NCBI GenBank assembly: GCA_040218445.1
Contig: JAVJRK010000002.1
Span: forward strand, 211,924-275,923
Direction: 5' to 3'
Source: UBA1479 sp040218445
GTDB taxonomy: Bacteria; Pseudomonadota; Alphaproteobacteria; Rhodospirillales; Casp-alpha2
DNA: 64,000 bases
Shown: positions 32,944-41,727 of the stretch, piece by piece
Position numbering within the stretch: position 1 is the first letter of the stretch
Layout: each line of letters opens with the position of its first letter
Translations under genes and position numbers: made by a program
Notes under the pieces: generated by a model
The model's database searches: none
The model's input: only the letters and a program-made list of their open reading frames with translations
What the model was told of the DNA's origin: nothing

Positions 32944-33222
32944 ATGAACGCGAACGTCATAGAATTCTATAAAAAAGTACGGGCTGACAAAGGCCTGATC
33001 GAAGCGCTCTCTGAGGGAAAAACCGACGAAGCCTTTTCCAAAATCGCCATCGAAAAGGCAGCCGAGCTTGGTATTCACTTGGAAACGGCGGATACCATCG
33101 ACGCCCTTAAACACTTGGATAAATTGGTCCACACGGCAGCCAACGATGACGCACTGACCGATTTCGAACTGGAGTTGATTGCCGCCGGAATTACGGTGAC
33201 GTGCTACTCAGGCGAAGTTTAA
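32944..33222 (+). CDS. Nif11-type RiPP precursor peptide 3
   Basis: The 92-residue peptide starts at the ATG at 32944, with GGAGG six bases upstream (a longer frame to 32878 lacks a site). The leader is more diverged (MNANVIEFYKKVRADKGL, LGIHLETADTI) but ends in NDDALTDFELELIAAG like the others. The predicted core is ITVTCYSGEV, with one Cys, two Thr, one Ser and one Tyr. It is a single-gene unit with its own terminator, divergent from the oxygenase, so it can be served by either exporter. Confidence 0.9.
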   Translation: MNANVIEFYKKVRADKGLIEALSEGKTDEAFSKIAIEKAAELGIHLETADTIDALKHLDKLVHTAANDDALTDFELELIAAGITVTCYSGEV

Positions 33223-33249
33223 TACAGATTTTTTCGATTTCCGCCAAGA

Positions 33250-33285
33250 ACGCCTGCCTCAAATGATGGCAGGCGTTTTCTTTTT
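33250..33285 (+). terminator. Rho-independent terminator of precursor 3
   Basis: A 9-bp perfect stem ACGCCTGCC/GGCAGGCGT with a 9-base loop is followed by TTTCTTTTTC. It lies 28 bases after the precursor 3 stop and before the convergent AraC gene end. Confidence 0.9.
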
Positions 33286-33306
33286 CAAGCGTGCCGGTCT
33301 GTCGGT

Positions 33307-34362
33307 TCAATCGCGCAGTTTGCGGATCCAGGTCGCGAATTCCTGAACCTGTCCGTCGGCACAATCCGACGCGGTGGCGGATTGCCGGAATTCAGCCTGA
33401 GCGGCGGCACGGGCTTCGCTTGGTGACATGCCATAATGGTTGCGGAACGCACGACTGAATCCGGACTCGCTCGTAAAGCCGCAGGCGAAACCAATGGCAC
33501 CAATGCTCATAAGACCGAACAACGGCTGGGTCAGCATCCGCATGCTGCGGCGCAACCGCTGTTCCAGCACATAACGGGCGACGCCGCCGTGGGGCGCAAA
33601 CATGCGATAGATCTGCGAACGGGAAACATTGAACTTCTTGGCCAGGTCTTCCGGCGCCAACGGTTCTTCCAGATGCAGGGCGATATGTCGGCAGACCGCC
33701 TTTGCCGTCGCAGCGGAAACCGACGGGCTGTCATCGTCCGACATCGGCCGCTGGCGCGACAACCAGTTTTCCATCAAGCCGATGGTTCCCTGCAATGCGC
33801 CGCCGGCCTGATCGATCTCCATGTCAGGAACATGGCGCCACAATGCCTGTAGATGGTCGCTCATGAAACCGACCATGGGGTTTTCCGCGCCCAGCCTTTT
33901 GCCATGGAGCGGGGCCAGCAAATCCGATACGCCGGGGATCAGTTCGCGCGGCAGGACCATGGTGAGATTCGAAAAGTCGGAGGTGATCATCTCATGGGTC
34001 TGGTCAAGGTCGATGATCAGCATATCGCCGGCCTGGATATTCTGATCACGCCCGGCGGTTCCCCCGCCTTCAAGGAACACCTGCACCAGAATATGGTCCA
34101 AATCATCGCGGGCGACACGCCGTGAATCGCGCTGAAACAGCTGTGTTTCGGCCCGGGTGATGCCGAAAACCACACCGCCGAGATCGCAGGCATCGATACT
34201 GGCCCGGAAGTCCTTCCCACGGGTTTCACCGTCCGGACCTGTCATATCGAACAGAACGCCCAGATTATCCTGCCACGCATCGTAACGCTCATCCGGGTCC
34301 AAATCGTCCGTGCTGAAATGGACGGTTGGCACTTTTTGGGGAATATCCTCGGCGGGGCACAT
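33307..34362 (-). CDS. AraC-family transcriptional regulator
   Basis: The protein has about 351 residues from the ATG at 34362 (the open frame reaches 34434). The N-terminal 220 residues resemble the AraC-binding-like domain (PF14525), with QAGDMLIIDLDQTHEM. The C-terminal 100 form the two helix-turn-helix units (LAKKFNVSRSQIYRMFAP and IGAIGFACGFTSESGFSRAF). It is divergent from the second export operon and convergent with precursor 3, so it is the best candidate for local control of the RiPP locus. The effector is unknown. Confidence 0.9.
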   Translation of the reverse strand: MCPAEDIPQKVPTVHFSTDDLDPDERYDAWQDNLGVLFDMTGPDGETRGKDFRASIDACDLGGVVFGITRAETQLFQRDSRRVARDDLDHILVQVFLEGGGTAGRDQNIQAGDMLIIDLDQTHEMITSDFSNLTMVLPRELIPGVSDLLAPLHGKRLGAENPMVGFMSDHLQALWRHVPDMEIDQAGGALQGTIGLMENWLSRQRPMSDDDSPSVSAATAKAVCRHIALHLEEPLAPEDLAKKFNVSRSQIYRMFAPHGGVARYVLEQRLRRSMRMLTQPLFGLMSIGAIGFACGFTSESGFSRAFRNHYGMSPSEARAAAQAEFRQSATASDCADGQVQEFATWIRKLRD

Positions 34363-34679
34363 GAATGCGCGTCCTGTCCAATTGCTGTTCTGTGTACGCA
34401 CACCCGGTACAGCAACCAGGGGACGCAGCAACAAGAACCGTCAACCAAGGTTTCCTGCGCATCCATCACATAAACGGCAGGCACGCGAGAAGCCGACAGG
34501 CCTTATTTGCCAGCAAGAAGGTTAGCCGCAAACCCGAGAACCAGGAATACCAAAAGAACGGCGGCGCAAATCAATTGGGACGCCAGGACAAGTCGAAATT
34601 TCGGCCCTCCTGTAGAATTAACGGGCTGAGATGAACCAAAACGCCGCAATGCGGCATCCGGTCGTTTGGGAATTTTCTT
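34363..34679. other. Intergenic region upstream of second export operon
   Basis: The 317 bases between the AraC gene and the HlyD gene should contain both promoters. A minus-strand frame (34503-34715) would encode a short hydrophobic helix, but it overlaps the HlyD start and has no good start site, so I do not call it. No palindromes stand out. Confidence 0.4.
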
Positions 34680-35972
34680 GTGGCTGCGCCATTGGGTCGA
34701 CACATCTACCGACAAGCGGCACTGGACCGGCTTTCTTCACCGGAACAGTTGGACAGGCTTGTCCGGGTATCCGACCCCATCGGCTGGCTCGCGCTCGGCA
34801 CCGTGACGCTGCTGCTCGCCGCCGTCGTCGCATGGGGCATATGGGGGAAAATTCCGGATCAGGTCGAAGGCAAGGGCATCCTCGTCAGCGCCGGCGGGCG
34901 CGTCATGGACGCCATGAGCCCGTCCGGCGGCACGATCACGCGATTGTTCGTTCGTCAGAACGACCTGGTTGAAAAAGACCAGGAGATCGCCGTGATCGAA
35001 CAAAGCACGCTGCGTCAGGAATTCGAGGGAGCGCAAGAGACTCTCAAGGAACGGGAAGCAGAGAAGCGCCAGATCATCGAAACATTCGAGCGCGAATTCA
35101 GGCTGAAACAAAGTAATTTTTCCGAGCAAACCACCGCGCAACGGCAAATTATCGCCGCGGCGCAGGCACGGGCGGCATATCTGAAAACGGCGATCACCGG
35201 ACGTGAAAGTCTTGTCGCGAAAGGCATTCTGCCGCGTGACAAGGTCGAAGAGATCCGCACCGACTACAACAAAGCCCTGCAGGACGTCAGCGCCGCGAAA
35301 AACCGTATCCTGGAGCTACAATCAGAAACCCTGACCTTGAAATCCGATCACACCAGGGACGTGACGAGGATCGACCAGGAGATCGCCGACGCGGCGCGGT
35401 CAATTCGGGAAAAGGAAGTCAAACTGCGCCAGAACGGCCGGGTCGTGGCGCCTGCATCGGGCCGATTGGTGGAATTGAAGGTATTCGAAGGTGCCGTGAT
35501 ACAAACCGGCGCGCCGGTGGCCAGCATCGCGACATCCGGCGCCAACCTGCAAGCCGTTCTATATATCCCGACCAAGGATGGAAAGCGTGTGCTCCCCGGC
35601 ATGGCGGTACGGGTTTCTCCTTCTTCCGTCAAGAAAGAGGAGCACGGCAACATCGTCGGAAAGATCGTCCAGGTATCCGAATTTCCGGTATCAAAACCCG
35701 GCATGCTCTCCGTCCTCCAGAACGAGCGGCTGGTTACCGAGTATTCCGACGAAGGCGCGCCCTATGAAGTCCGCATCGATCTGCAAACGGACACGAACAC
35801 GGTGAGCGGGTTCAAATGGACGTCCGGGACGGGCGCAAATGTCGCCATAACGTCGGGAACGACCGTTGAAGCGGAAGTAACCGTCGCCGAAAACCCGCCC
35901 GCCAGCTTAATCATTCCGTTCGTGCGCAAGCACACCGGGATCGGCTTCTTGCCGGCAGCCACGACTTACTAA
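34680..35972 (+). CDS. NHLP-type export membrane fusion protein (HlyD family)
   Basis: The 430-residue protein begins at a GTG and has the typical NHLM/NHLP HlyD start IYRQAALDRLSSPEQLDRL. One membrane helix follows (about 38-58), then a lipoyl half (GGRVMDAMSPSGGTITRLFV), a long coiled coil (about 100-250) and the second half (RVVAPASGRLVELKV). The C-terminal barrel is distinctive for this export family. It is the first gene of the operon HlyD, peptidase-ABC, ABC2, cNMP-binding, FAAL, with only three bases before the next start. Confidence 0.92.
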   Translation: MAAPLGRHIYRQAALDRLSSPEQLDRLVRVSDPIGWLALGTVTLLLAAVVAWGIWGKIPDQVEGKGILVSAGGRVMDAMSPSGGTITRLFVRQNDLVEKDQEIAVIEQSTLRQEFEGAQETLKEREAEKRQIIETFEREFRLKQSNFSEQTTAQRQIIAAAQARAAYLKTAITGRESLVAKGILPRDKVEEIRTDYNKALQDVSAAKNRILELQSETLTLKSDHTRDVTRIDQEIADAARSIREKEVKLRQNGRVVAPASGRLVELKVFEGAVIQTGAPVASIATSGANLQAVLYIPTKDGKRVLPGMAVRVSPSSVKKEEHGNIVGKIVQVSEFPVSKPGMLSVLQNERLVTEYSDEGAPYEVRIDLQTDTNTVSGFKWTSGTGANVAITSGTTVEAEVTVAENPPASLIIPFVRKHTGIGFLPAATTY

Positions 35973-35975
35973 GGG

Positions 35976-38165
35976 ATGTCCCAAGAGACCGCCCCTACCC
36001 CCAAGGCCAGCGCATCCGCGCGGCGCGCCAAGACGCCGACCATACTGCAGATGGAAGGTGTCGAATGCGGTGCCGCGTCACTCGCCATGATCCTTGGTCA
36101 TTATGGTGCATGGGTGCCGCTGGAAGAGATTCGTATGGCCTGTGGCGTCACCCGTGACGGCAGCAAGGCGAGCAATCTTCTTAAGGCGGCGCGCACTTAC
36201 GGTCTGTCCGCCAAGGGTTTCAAGAAGGAACCGGCGGCCCTGATGGACCTGCCCGTTCCCTCGATCATTCATTGGAACTTCAATCATTATTTGGTGTTTG
36301 AAGGTTGCCGACGCGGCCGGGTTTACCTCAATGACCCGGCGAGCGGCCCACGCACCGTCAGCGAGGCTGAACTGGACGAATCCTACACCGGCGTCGTCCT
36401 CGCCTTTGAACCGACGGAAGGGTTTCGCCGACGCGGGCAGCGCCCTTCGGCGCTCAAGGCGATTCACGCCTGCCTCGCCGGTTCCGGTTCCGCATTGTGG
36501 TTCGTCATCCTTGCAAGCCTTCTGATGGTTGTGCCCGGTATCGCCTTCGCCGGGTTTGCCAAGATTTTTATCGACCATGTTTTGATTGCCGAAGACGAGG
36601 ACTGGCTTGTCCCGCTTGTTCTTTGCGTGCTGGTGGTGGCGCTTTTTCAATGTGTTTTGACCTGGCTGCAGCAGAAGTACCTTTTGCGGTTGGAATCCCG
36701 GCTTGCGCTGTCGATGGCATCCAAGTTCTTTTGGCGCCTGTTGCGGCTGCCGATGGAATTCTTTCAGCAGCGCCATGTCGGCGATCTCAGCGATCGGATG
36801 GCCGCGAACGACCGGGTCGCGGCGCTGATCTCCGGCCAGTTCGCGACCAACATCATGAATATGACGACGGTCGTCTTCTATGCCGCCGCCATTGCGGTTT
36901 TCGATGCCTGGTTGGGCGCAATCGCGGTCGGCATGGCATTGCTCAACGTGATCGCCTTGAAGGCCGTCAACCGAAGCCGCGAGGACAACAGCCGCGCGCT
37001 GCTGAGCGAGAGCGGTAAGCTCATGGGTATGACGGTTGCAAGCATCCGCTCCGCCGAAACACTCAAGGCATCGGGGATGGAGGACGACAGCTTCACCAAA
37101 TGGGCCGGGTATCAAGCAAAGATGCTTGAACGGCAACGCAAGCTGGGCCTTTCGACCGCCATACTGACCGCATTCCCGGCATTGATGTCATCACTGACAA
37201 CCGCCGCGATTCTCGGCGTCGGCGGATTCCGTGTAATGGAAGGCGCACTTTCCATCGGCGCTATTGTCGCCATTCAGACTCTGATGGCGAAGTTCAACAA
37301 GCCGATTGCTTCGCTGGTCGATCTGGGCGGCCAAGTCCAACGCATCAAGGGTGATTTCGCCCGCCTGGACGACATCGGCGCCTATGCGATCGAGCCGCCC
37401 CGCGGTCCGAAGGACGGCGATACATGGTCCGGTCCGGACACGCTGAGCGGCAAGCTGGAAATTCGCGATCTGTCTTTCGGTTATAGCCCGCTGGAAGCGC
37501 CGTTGCTGGAAGGCATTTCTCTTGATCTCGATCCCGGTGCACGCGTCGCCATCGTCGGCGGATCCGGCAGCGGTAAGTCGACCCTGGGCCGACTTATCGT
37601 CGGAACGCTCACACCCTGGCACGGCGACATCCTGTTCGACGGCATTCCGGCGGCGGACATCCCGCCTGCATTGTTCGCCGACGTCGCCAGTTATGTCGAC
37701 CAGGACATCTTCCTGTTCGCCGGAAGCGTCCGCGACAACCTGACCCTGTGGACCGACACGGTCTCGGAACGATGGCTCACACGGGCCTTGAAGGACGCGC
37801 TCATGCACGACGACATCATGGCGCGGAACGGCCGCCTGGACGGTCGTGTCGAGGAAGGCGGTGTCAATTTTTCGGGCGGTCAACGTCAACGCCTTGAAAT
37901 CGCAAGAGCACTCGTGGGCGAGCCGCGTATCCTTGTCCTGGATGAAGCAACCGCGGCGCTCGATTCCGTCATGGAAAAACAGATCGACGACAACTTGCGC
38001 CGCCGGGGCTGTACTTGCGTCATCATCGCGCACCGCCTTTCGACCATCCGCGACTGCGATGAAATCATCGTGTTGAAGCGTGGCCGTATCGTCGAACGCG
38101 GTTCACACGATGCCCTGATGGTTGCCGACGGCGAATACCGTCGGCTTATCGGGGCGGAAGGGTAG
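35976..38165 (+). CDS. NHLP-type peptidase-ABC exporter (C39 peptidase/permease/ATPase)
   Basis: The protein has 729 residues. The N-terminal C39 peptidase has C31 (VECGAASLAMI), H104 (NFNHYLVFEG) and D120 (LNDPASGPR). It removes leaders at double-Gly-like sites, which fits the AG ends of the three precursors. Membrane helices (about 160-440) and an ATPase follow with all motifs intact (GGSGSGKST, FSGGQRQR, LVLDEATAALD). It should work together with the HlyD and ABC2 proteins of the same operon. The next gene starts with ATG immediately after its TAG. Confidence 0.94.
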   Translation: MSQETAPTPKASASARRAKTPTILQMEGVECGAASLAMILGHYGAWVPLEEIRMACGVTRDGSKASNLLKAARTYGLSAKGFKKEPAALMDLPVPSIIHWNFNHYLVFEGCRRGRVYLNDPASGPRTVSEAELDESYTGVVLAFEPTEGFRRRGQRPSALKAIHACLAGSGSALWFVILASLLMVVPGIAFAGFAKIFIDHVLIAEDEDWLVPLVLCVLVVALFQCVLTWLQQKYLLRLESRLALSMASKFFWRLLRLPMEFFQQRHVGDLSDRMAANDRVAALISGQFATNIMNMTTVVFYAAAIAVFDAWLGAIAVGMALLNVIALKAVNRSREDNSRALLSESGKLMGMTVASIRSAETLKASGMEDDSFTKWAGYQAKMLERQRKLGLSTAILTAFPALMSSLTTAAILGVGGFRVMEGALSIGAIVAIQTLMAKFNKPIASLVDLGGQVQRIKGDFARLDDIGAYAIEPPRGPKDGDTWSGPDTLSGKLEIRDLSFGYSPLEAPLLEGISLDLDPGARVAIVGGSGSGKSTLGRLIVGTLTPWHGDILFDGIPAADIPPALFADVASYVDQDIFLFAGSVRDNLTLWTDTVSERWLTRALKDALMHDDIMARNGRLDGRVEEGGVNFSGGQRQRLEIARALVGEPRILVLDEATAALDSVMEKQIDDNLRRRGCTCVIIAHRLSTIRDCDEIIVLKRGRIVERGSHDALMVADGEYRRLIGAEG

Positions 38166-41132
38166 ATGCGGATGCAACGTCGAGTCCTCGAAACCATGAT
38201 CCCGTCGGTGGATTTGACCTGCACCACCGAGCGGCATGTCCATGTCTCTGCAAACGCACCGTTGTTGCTGTCGGATCGCGACGACACGATCTTCATCCTG
38301 GCGGGTCATGTCGATGTGTTTGCGGTTCGGGTCAAGGAAGACAAGATCACCGGCCCCCGTTATCCACTTTATCGCGCCGCCGCCGGTGAAGTCGTCTTCG
38401 GACCGGACGCCGGCTCGGCGTACAAGTTCCTGGCGGTCGGCATTGATGGCACCAAGATCGTCAATGCCCTCAAGGACGAAGATTTTGTTCGCTTCAAGGA
38501 CGAACACCTAAGCGCCATTATCGACCGCTTCATCGGCAGCTTGTCAGGCTGGTTTCCAACCGAAGCAGCGGACGGAATGACGGTCGTGGTCGATGCCGGC
38601 GTCGACGTGGATGTGTATCGGAACGTACCCGTCTTCGCGTCATCGAGACGCCCTGTCTGGGTGCAGCCGAAATCGGCATCCGGCCCCCTGGCATTGTTCG
38701 GTGCCCCCGAATTGGCCGCAGAAACCCTGCCGGTGACATCGGCCATGTGGGTTACGTCCGATGACACGGCGACAATTACGGGCACGTCGTCGAACGACCT
38801 CGTCGGATCCAGGCAGTGGCGCCTAAGTGTCGATACCTTTGTCGACGTGTTCGGGCGCGCCCTTGTCTGTGCGATCGAACGTATGAATATGGATTCCGTC
38901 GCCCGGCGCGACGCGCGATTGTCGTCGGACCGCAGCGCCCTCGATTCCGCGTTCCGCGAGCTATCAGCAGTGATCGGGCACGAGAACGCCGAACCTGCCC
39001 CGCTTGAGGCGGAGAGCGCGCTACACAAGGCGTTTCTGGTCATTGCGCGAAAGATGAAAATTGAAAGCGCGGATCAGACCGTACGGATTTCAAGGAATAA
39101 GAACGAGCCGCTGATTGATGCGCTGGCATCTGCGTACCGCATCCGGATCAGGCGCGTAATACTGCGTGACGATTGGTGGCGCACCGATGTCGGTCCGCTT
39201 CTGGCGTTCACCGAGGCAGGAGACCCAATTGCCCTTCTGAATCACGGCGGTCACGGGTACGAACTTTACGATCCGACTTCCGGGGAGGGTCGCAAGGTCA
39301 CGCGCGACGTCGCGCACGGGCTGCAAGGAGAAGCGGTCATGCTCTACCCTCCCCTGCCGGCGGGGTGCCGGACGCTCCGGGATCTGCTGCGCACAGTCCT
39401 GCCCGACGTACGGTCCGATTTAAGGTTGGTCGGCGCAATGGGGCTCGCCGGCGGCCTGGTCGCGGCACTGACACCGATTTTGACCTCGGTCATGATCGAG
39501 GATGTGCTTCCCAGTGCCGACGTGGAGCAGCACATCCAGATCATTCTCGGCCTTGCCTGCGCGGCACTCGGTATCGCCAGTTTCGAAATCGTCAAAGCCA
39601 TCGGTCTCCTGCGGGTGGAAGGACGTGCCGACCTACGCCTGCAGGCGGCGGCGTTTGACCGACTCATGCGGCTCCCGGCAGGGTTCTTTCGGCGCTTCGC
39701 GGTCGGCGACCTGGCGGACCGGGTTCTCGGCATCCAAACGATCCGGCAGATCATTTCGGGAACCACCGTCCAGGGCCTGCTTGGGATGACGTTCGCCGTG
39801 TTCAGCCTCATCCTGTTGCTGTTCTTCAACTGGAAGCTGGCGATCGTTGCGTTCGGCCTTGTGCTTGTCGCCATTCTCATGACGGTCTATTGGGGACAAC
39901 TCCAATTGCGTGAAGAACGGCAGCGGGTCGCACATCAAGGTGAGGCCGAAGGGTTCATCGTGCAAACCCTGACCGGTTTGGAGAAACTACGGATATCGGC
40001 TGCCGAAGGACGCGCCTATGCGCGCTGGGCTCACATCTTCGCCCGGCAAAAACGCCGCTTCGTCGGCGCTCAGAGGTTTGCCAACCTGCAGGATATTTTC
40101 CATGCCACGTTTCCGGTTCTGGCAACGGCTGTGATATTCGCAGCCGCATCGGTCTTGTTGAAGAACGATGCGTCAGAATTGCAGTTACAGGCCCTCGTCA
40201 CCAACGACCCGGGCGAAAAGCCCGCACCGATGTCAACCGGAGATTTCGTCGCATTCAACACCGCTTTTGGGCAGTTTCTTGCGGCGATGACCACGCTGGC
40301 AACGGCGCTGACGCAAAGCCTCACGGCCGTTCCTGTGTTTCAGCGTCTTCGGCCGATCATCGAAGAACCGATGGAAGGCGCCGTGGCCAACAACACGGCG
40401 CCACCGCTGCGCGGCGGCATTGAATTCAGTCACCTGTCGTTTCGCTATGACCCTGGCGGCCCGCCCGTTCTCGACGATTTCTCGCTGGCCATAGAACCGA
40501 ACGAGTTCGTCGCCATTGTCGGTCCGTCCGGCAGCGGGAAATCGACGTTGATTCGATTGCTGCTTGGGTTCGAGCGTGGTGAGGCAGGCGAAATATATTT
40601 CGACCAAACACCGGTGAGCGCTCTCGACATGCCCTCTGTGCGCCAGCAGATACGCGTCGTGCTGCAGCACGGTCAGTTGGTTTCCGGCAGCATCTTCAGC
40701 AACATCGTCGGCGTGTCCTCGACCCTGACACAGGAAGATGCCTGGCGCGCCGCAAAGCAGGCCGGCTTGGACGAAGACATCGAGGCGATGCCGATGGGTA
40801 TGCACACGTTGATTACCGAAGGCATAAACACCATCTCGGGCGGCCAGCGGCAGCGGCTGATGATTGCCCGCGCGCTCGTACAACGGCCGCGCGTTCTGCT
40901 GTTGGACGAGCCGACAAGTGCACTCGACAACCGCACGCAGGACATCGTGATGGAAACGCTCACGCAATTGACGGCGACACGGATCGTCATCGCGCATCGC
41001 CTTTCGACGGTACGCGCGGCGGATCGGATCATCGTGATGGACAAGGGGAAAATACTTCAATCGGGCACGTTCGACGAGCTCATGTCGGTAGAGGGTCCAT
41101 TCAAGGAAATGGCCCACCGGCAACTCGTCTGA
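38166..41132 (+). CDS. NHLP-type ABC2 exporter, permease/ATPase with N-terminal extension
   Basis: The 988-residue protein belongs to the second ABC class of NHLP systems. About 300 N-terminal residues carry a cyclic-nucleotide-binding-like or cupin-like fold (LLLSDRDDTIFILAGHVDVF). A substrate-interacting domain follows (RIRRVILRDDWWRTDVG), then membrane helices (about 410-720, with an insertion near 670-690) and an ATPase (GPSGSGKST, ISGGQRQR, LLLDEPTSALD). It probably pairs with the 729-residue protein. The second half of the fused exporter at 27191 is its paralogue but lacks the N-terminal sensor-like part. Confidence 0.92.
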   Translation: MRMQRRVLETMIPSVDLTCTTERHVHVSANAPLLLSDRDDTIFILAGHVDVFAVRVKEDKITGPRYPLYRAAAGEVVFGPDAGSAYKFLAVGIDGTKIVNALKDEDFVRFKDEHLSAIIDRFIGSLSGWFPTEAADGMTVVVDAGVDVDVYRNVPVFASSRRPVWVQPKSASGPLALFGAPELAAETLPVTSAMWVTSDDTATITGTSSNDLVGSRQWRLSVDTFVDVFGRALVCAIERMNMDSVARRDARLSSDRSALDSAFRELSAVIGHENAEPAPLEAESALHKAFLVIARKMKIESADQTVRISRNKNEPLIDALASAYRIRIRRVILRDDWWRTDVGPLLAFTEAGDPIALLNHGGHGYELYDPTSGEGRKVTRDVAHGLQGEAVMLYPPLPAGCRTLRDLLRTVLPDVRSDLRLVGAMGLAGGLVAALTPILTSVMIEDVLPSADVEQHIQIILGLACAALGIASFEIVKAIGLLRVEGRADLRLQAAAFDRLMRLPAGFFRRFAVGDLADRVLGIQTIRQIISGTTVQGLLGMTFAVFSLILLLFFNWKLAIVAFGLVLVAILMTVYWGQLQLREERQRVAHQGEAEGFIVQTLTGLEKLRISAAEGRAYARWAHIFARQKRRFVGAQRFANLQDIFHATFPVLATAVIFAAASVLLKNDASELQLQALVTNDPGEKPAPMSTGDFVAFNTAFGQFLAAMTTLATALTQSLTAVPVFQRLRPIIEEPMEGAVANNTAPPLRGGIEFSHLSFRYDPGGPPVLDDFSLAIEPNEFVAIVGPSGSGKSTLIRLLLGFERGEAGEIYFDQTPVSALDMPSVRQQIRVVLQHGQLVSGSIFSNIVGVSSTLTQEDAWRAAKQAGLDEDIEAMPMGMHTLITEGINTISGGQRQRLMIARALVQRPRVLLLDEPTSALDNRTQDIVMETLTQLTATRIVIAHRLSTVRAADRIIVMDKGKILQSGTFDELMSVEGPFKEMAHRQLV

Positions 41133-41152
41133 GAACACGGAAAGGAAACGTC

Positions 41153-41698
41153 ATGCGTAAGGTTCTGGTAATCCTCGGACAGTTGCGGGACACGGATGCC
41201 GAATGGATGGCCCGGGCGGGTGTAAAGCGCGAAGTGAGCAACGGCGAGACCATCATCACGGAAGGAGAGAAAGGCGATAAGCTGTTCATCCTTCTTGAAG
41301 GATACCTTCGGATCGAGGATTCCCGAATCGGCGCCATTGCCACGCTCGGCTCCGGCGAGATCGTCGGTGAAATGTCTTATGTCGATGACGCACCGCCGTC
41401 GGCAAGTGTTGTCGCGGATGGAGATTGCGTGGTGCTTGAATTGTCCCACGAAAACCTTGATGGCCGAATGGAGAGCGACCCCGGGTTCGGCATGCGGTTC
41501 TATCGGGCTTTAAGTTTTTTCCTTGCCGACCGCCTGCGCGGCACCGTCAGACGCTTCGGTTACGGACAAGCAGTCAATCTTGATACAGACGAGGTGCTTG
41601 AGGACGAGTTGGACGACCGCCTGCTCGATTCGGTTTCGCTGGCAGGAGACCGCTTTGACCGGATGCTGAAACTTCTGGCCGGCGCGCGGTCCGGTTAA
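41153..41698 (+). CDS. Cyclic nucleotide-binding domain protein
   Basis: The 181-residue protein has one cNMP-binding fold: VSNGETIITEGEKGDKLFIL, then LGSGEIVGEMSYVDDAPPSA, which resembles the phosphate-binding cassette (GE...). The cassette Arg-Ala pair is PPSAS here, so cyclic-nucleotide binding may be lost. The C-terminus (about 125-181) is helical and acidic with no DNA-binding motif, so it is not a Crp-type regulator. It lies 20 bases after the ABC2 gene and 29 before the FAAL gene, in the same operon. It may gate or localise the exporter, whose own N-terminus has a similar fold. Confidence 0.85.
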   Translation: MRKVLVILGQLRDTDAEWMARAGVKREVSNGETIITEGEKGDKLFILLEGYLRIEDSRIGAIATLGSGEIVGEMSYVDDAPPSASVVADGDCVVLELSHENLDGRMESDPGFGMRFYRALSFFLADRLRGTVRRFGYGQAVNLDTDEVLEDELDDRLLDSVSLAGDRFDRMLKLLAGARSG

Positions 41699-41727
41699 TC
41701 GCCGAGGCGGCAGAATTGGACGCACAT

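Noticed and set aside
34503..34715. Minus-strand frame with a hydrophobic C-terminus
   Set aside because: It overlaps the start of the HlyD gene and has no good start site; the hydrophobic stretch may be chance.
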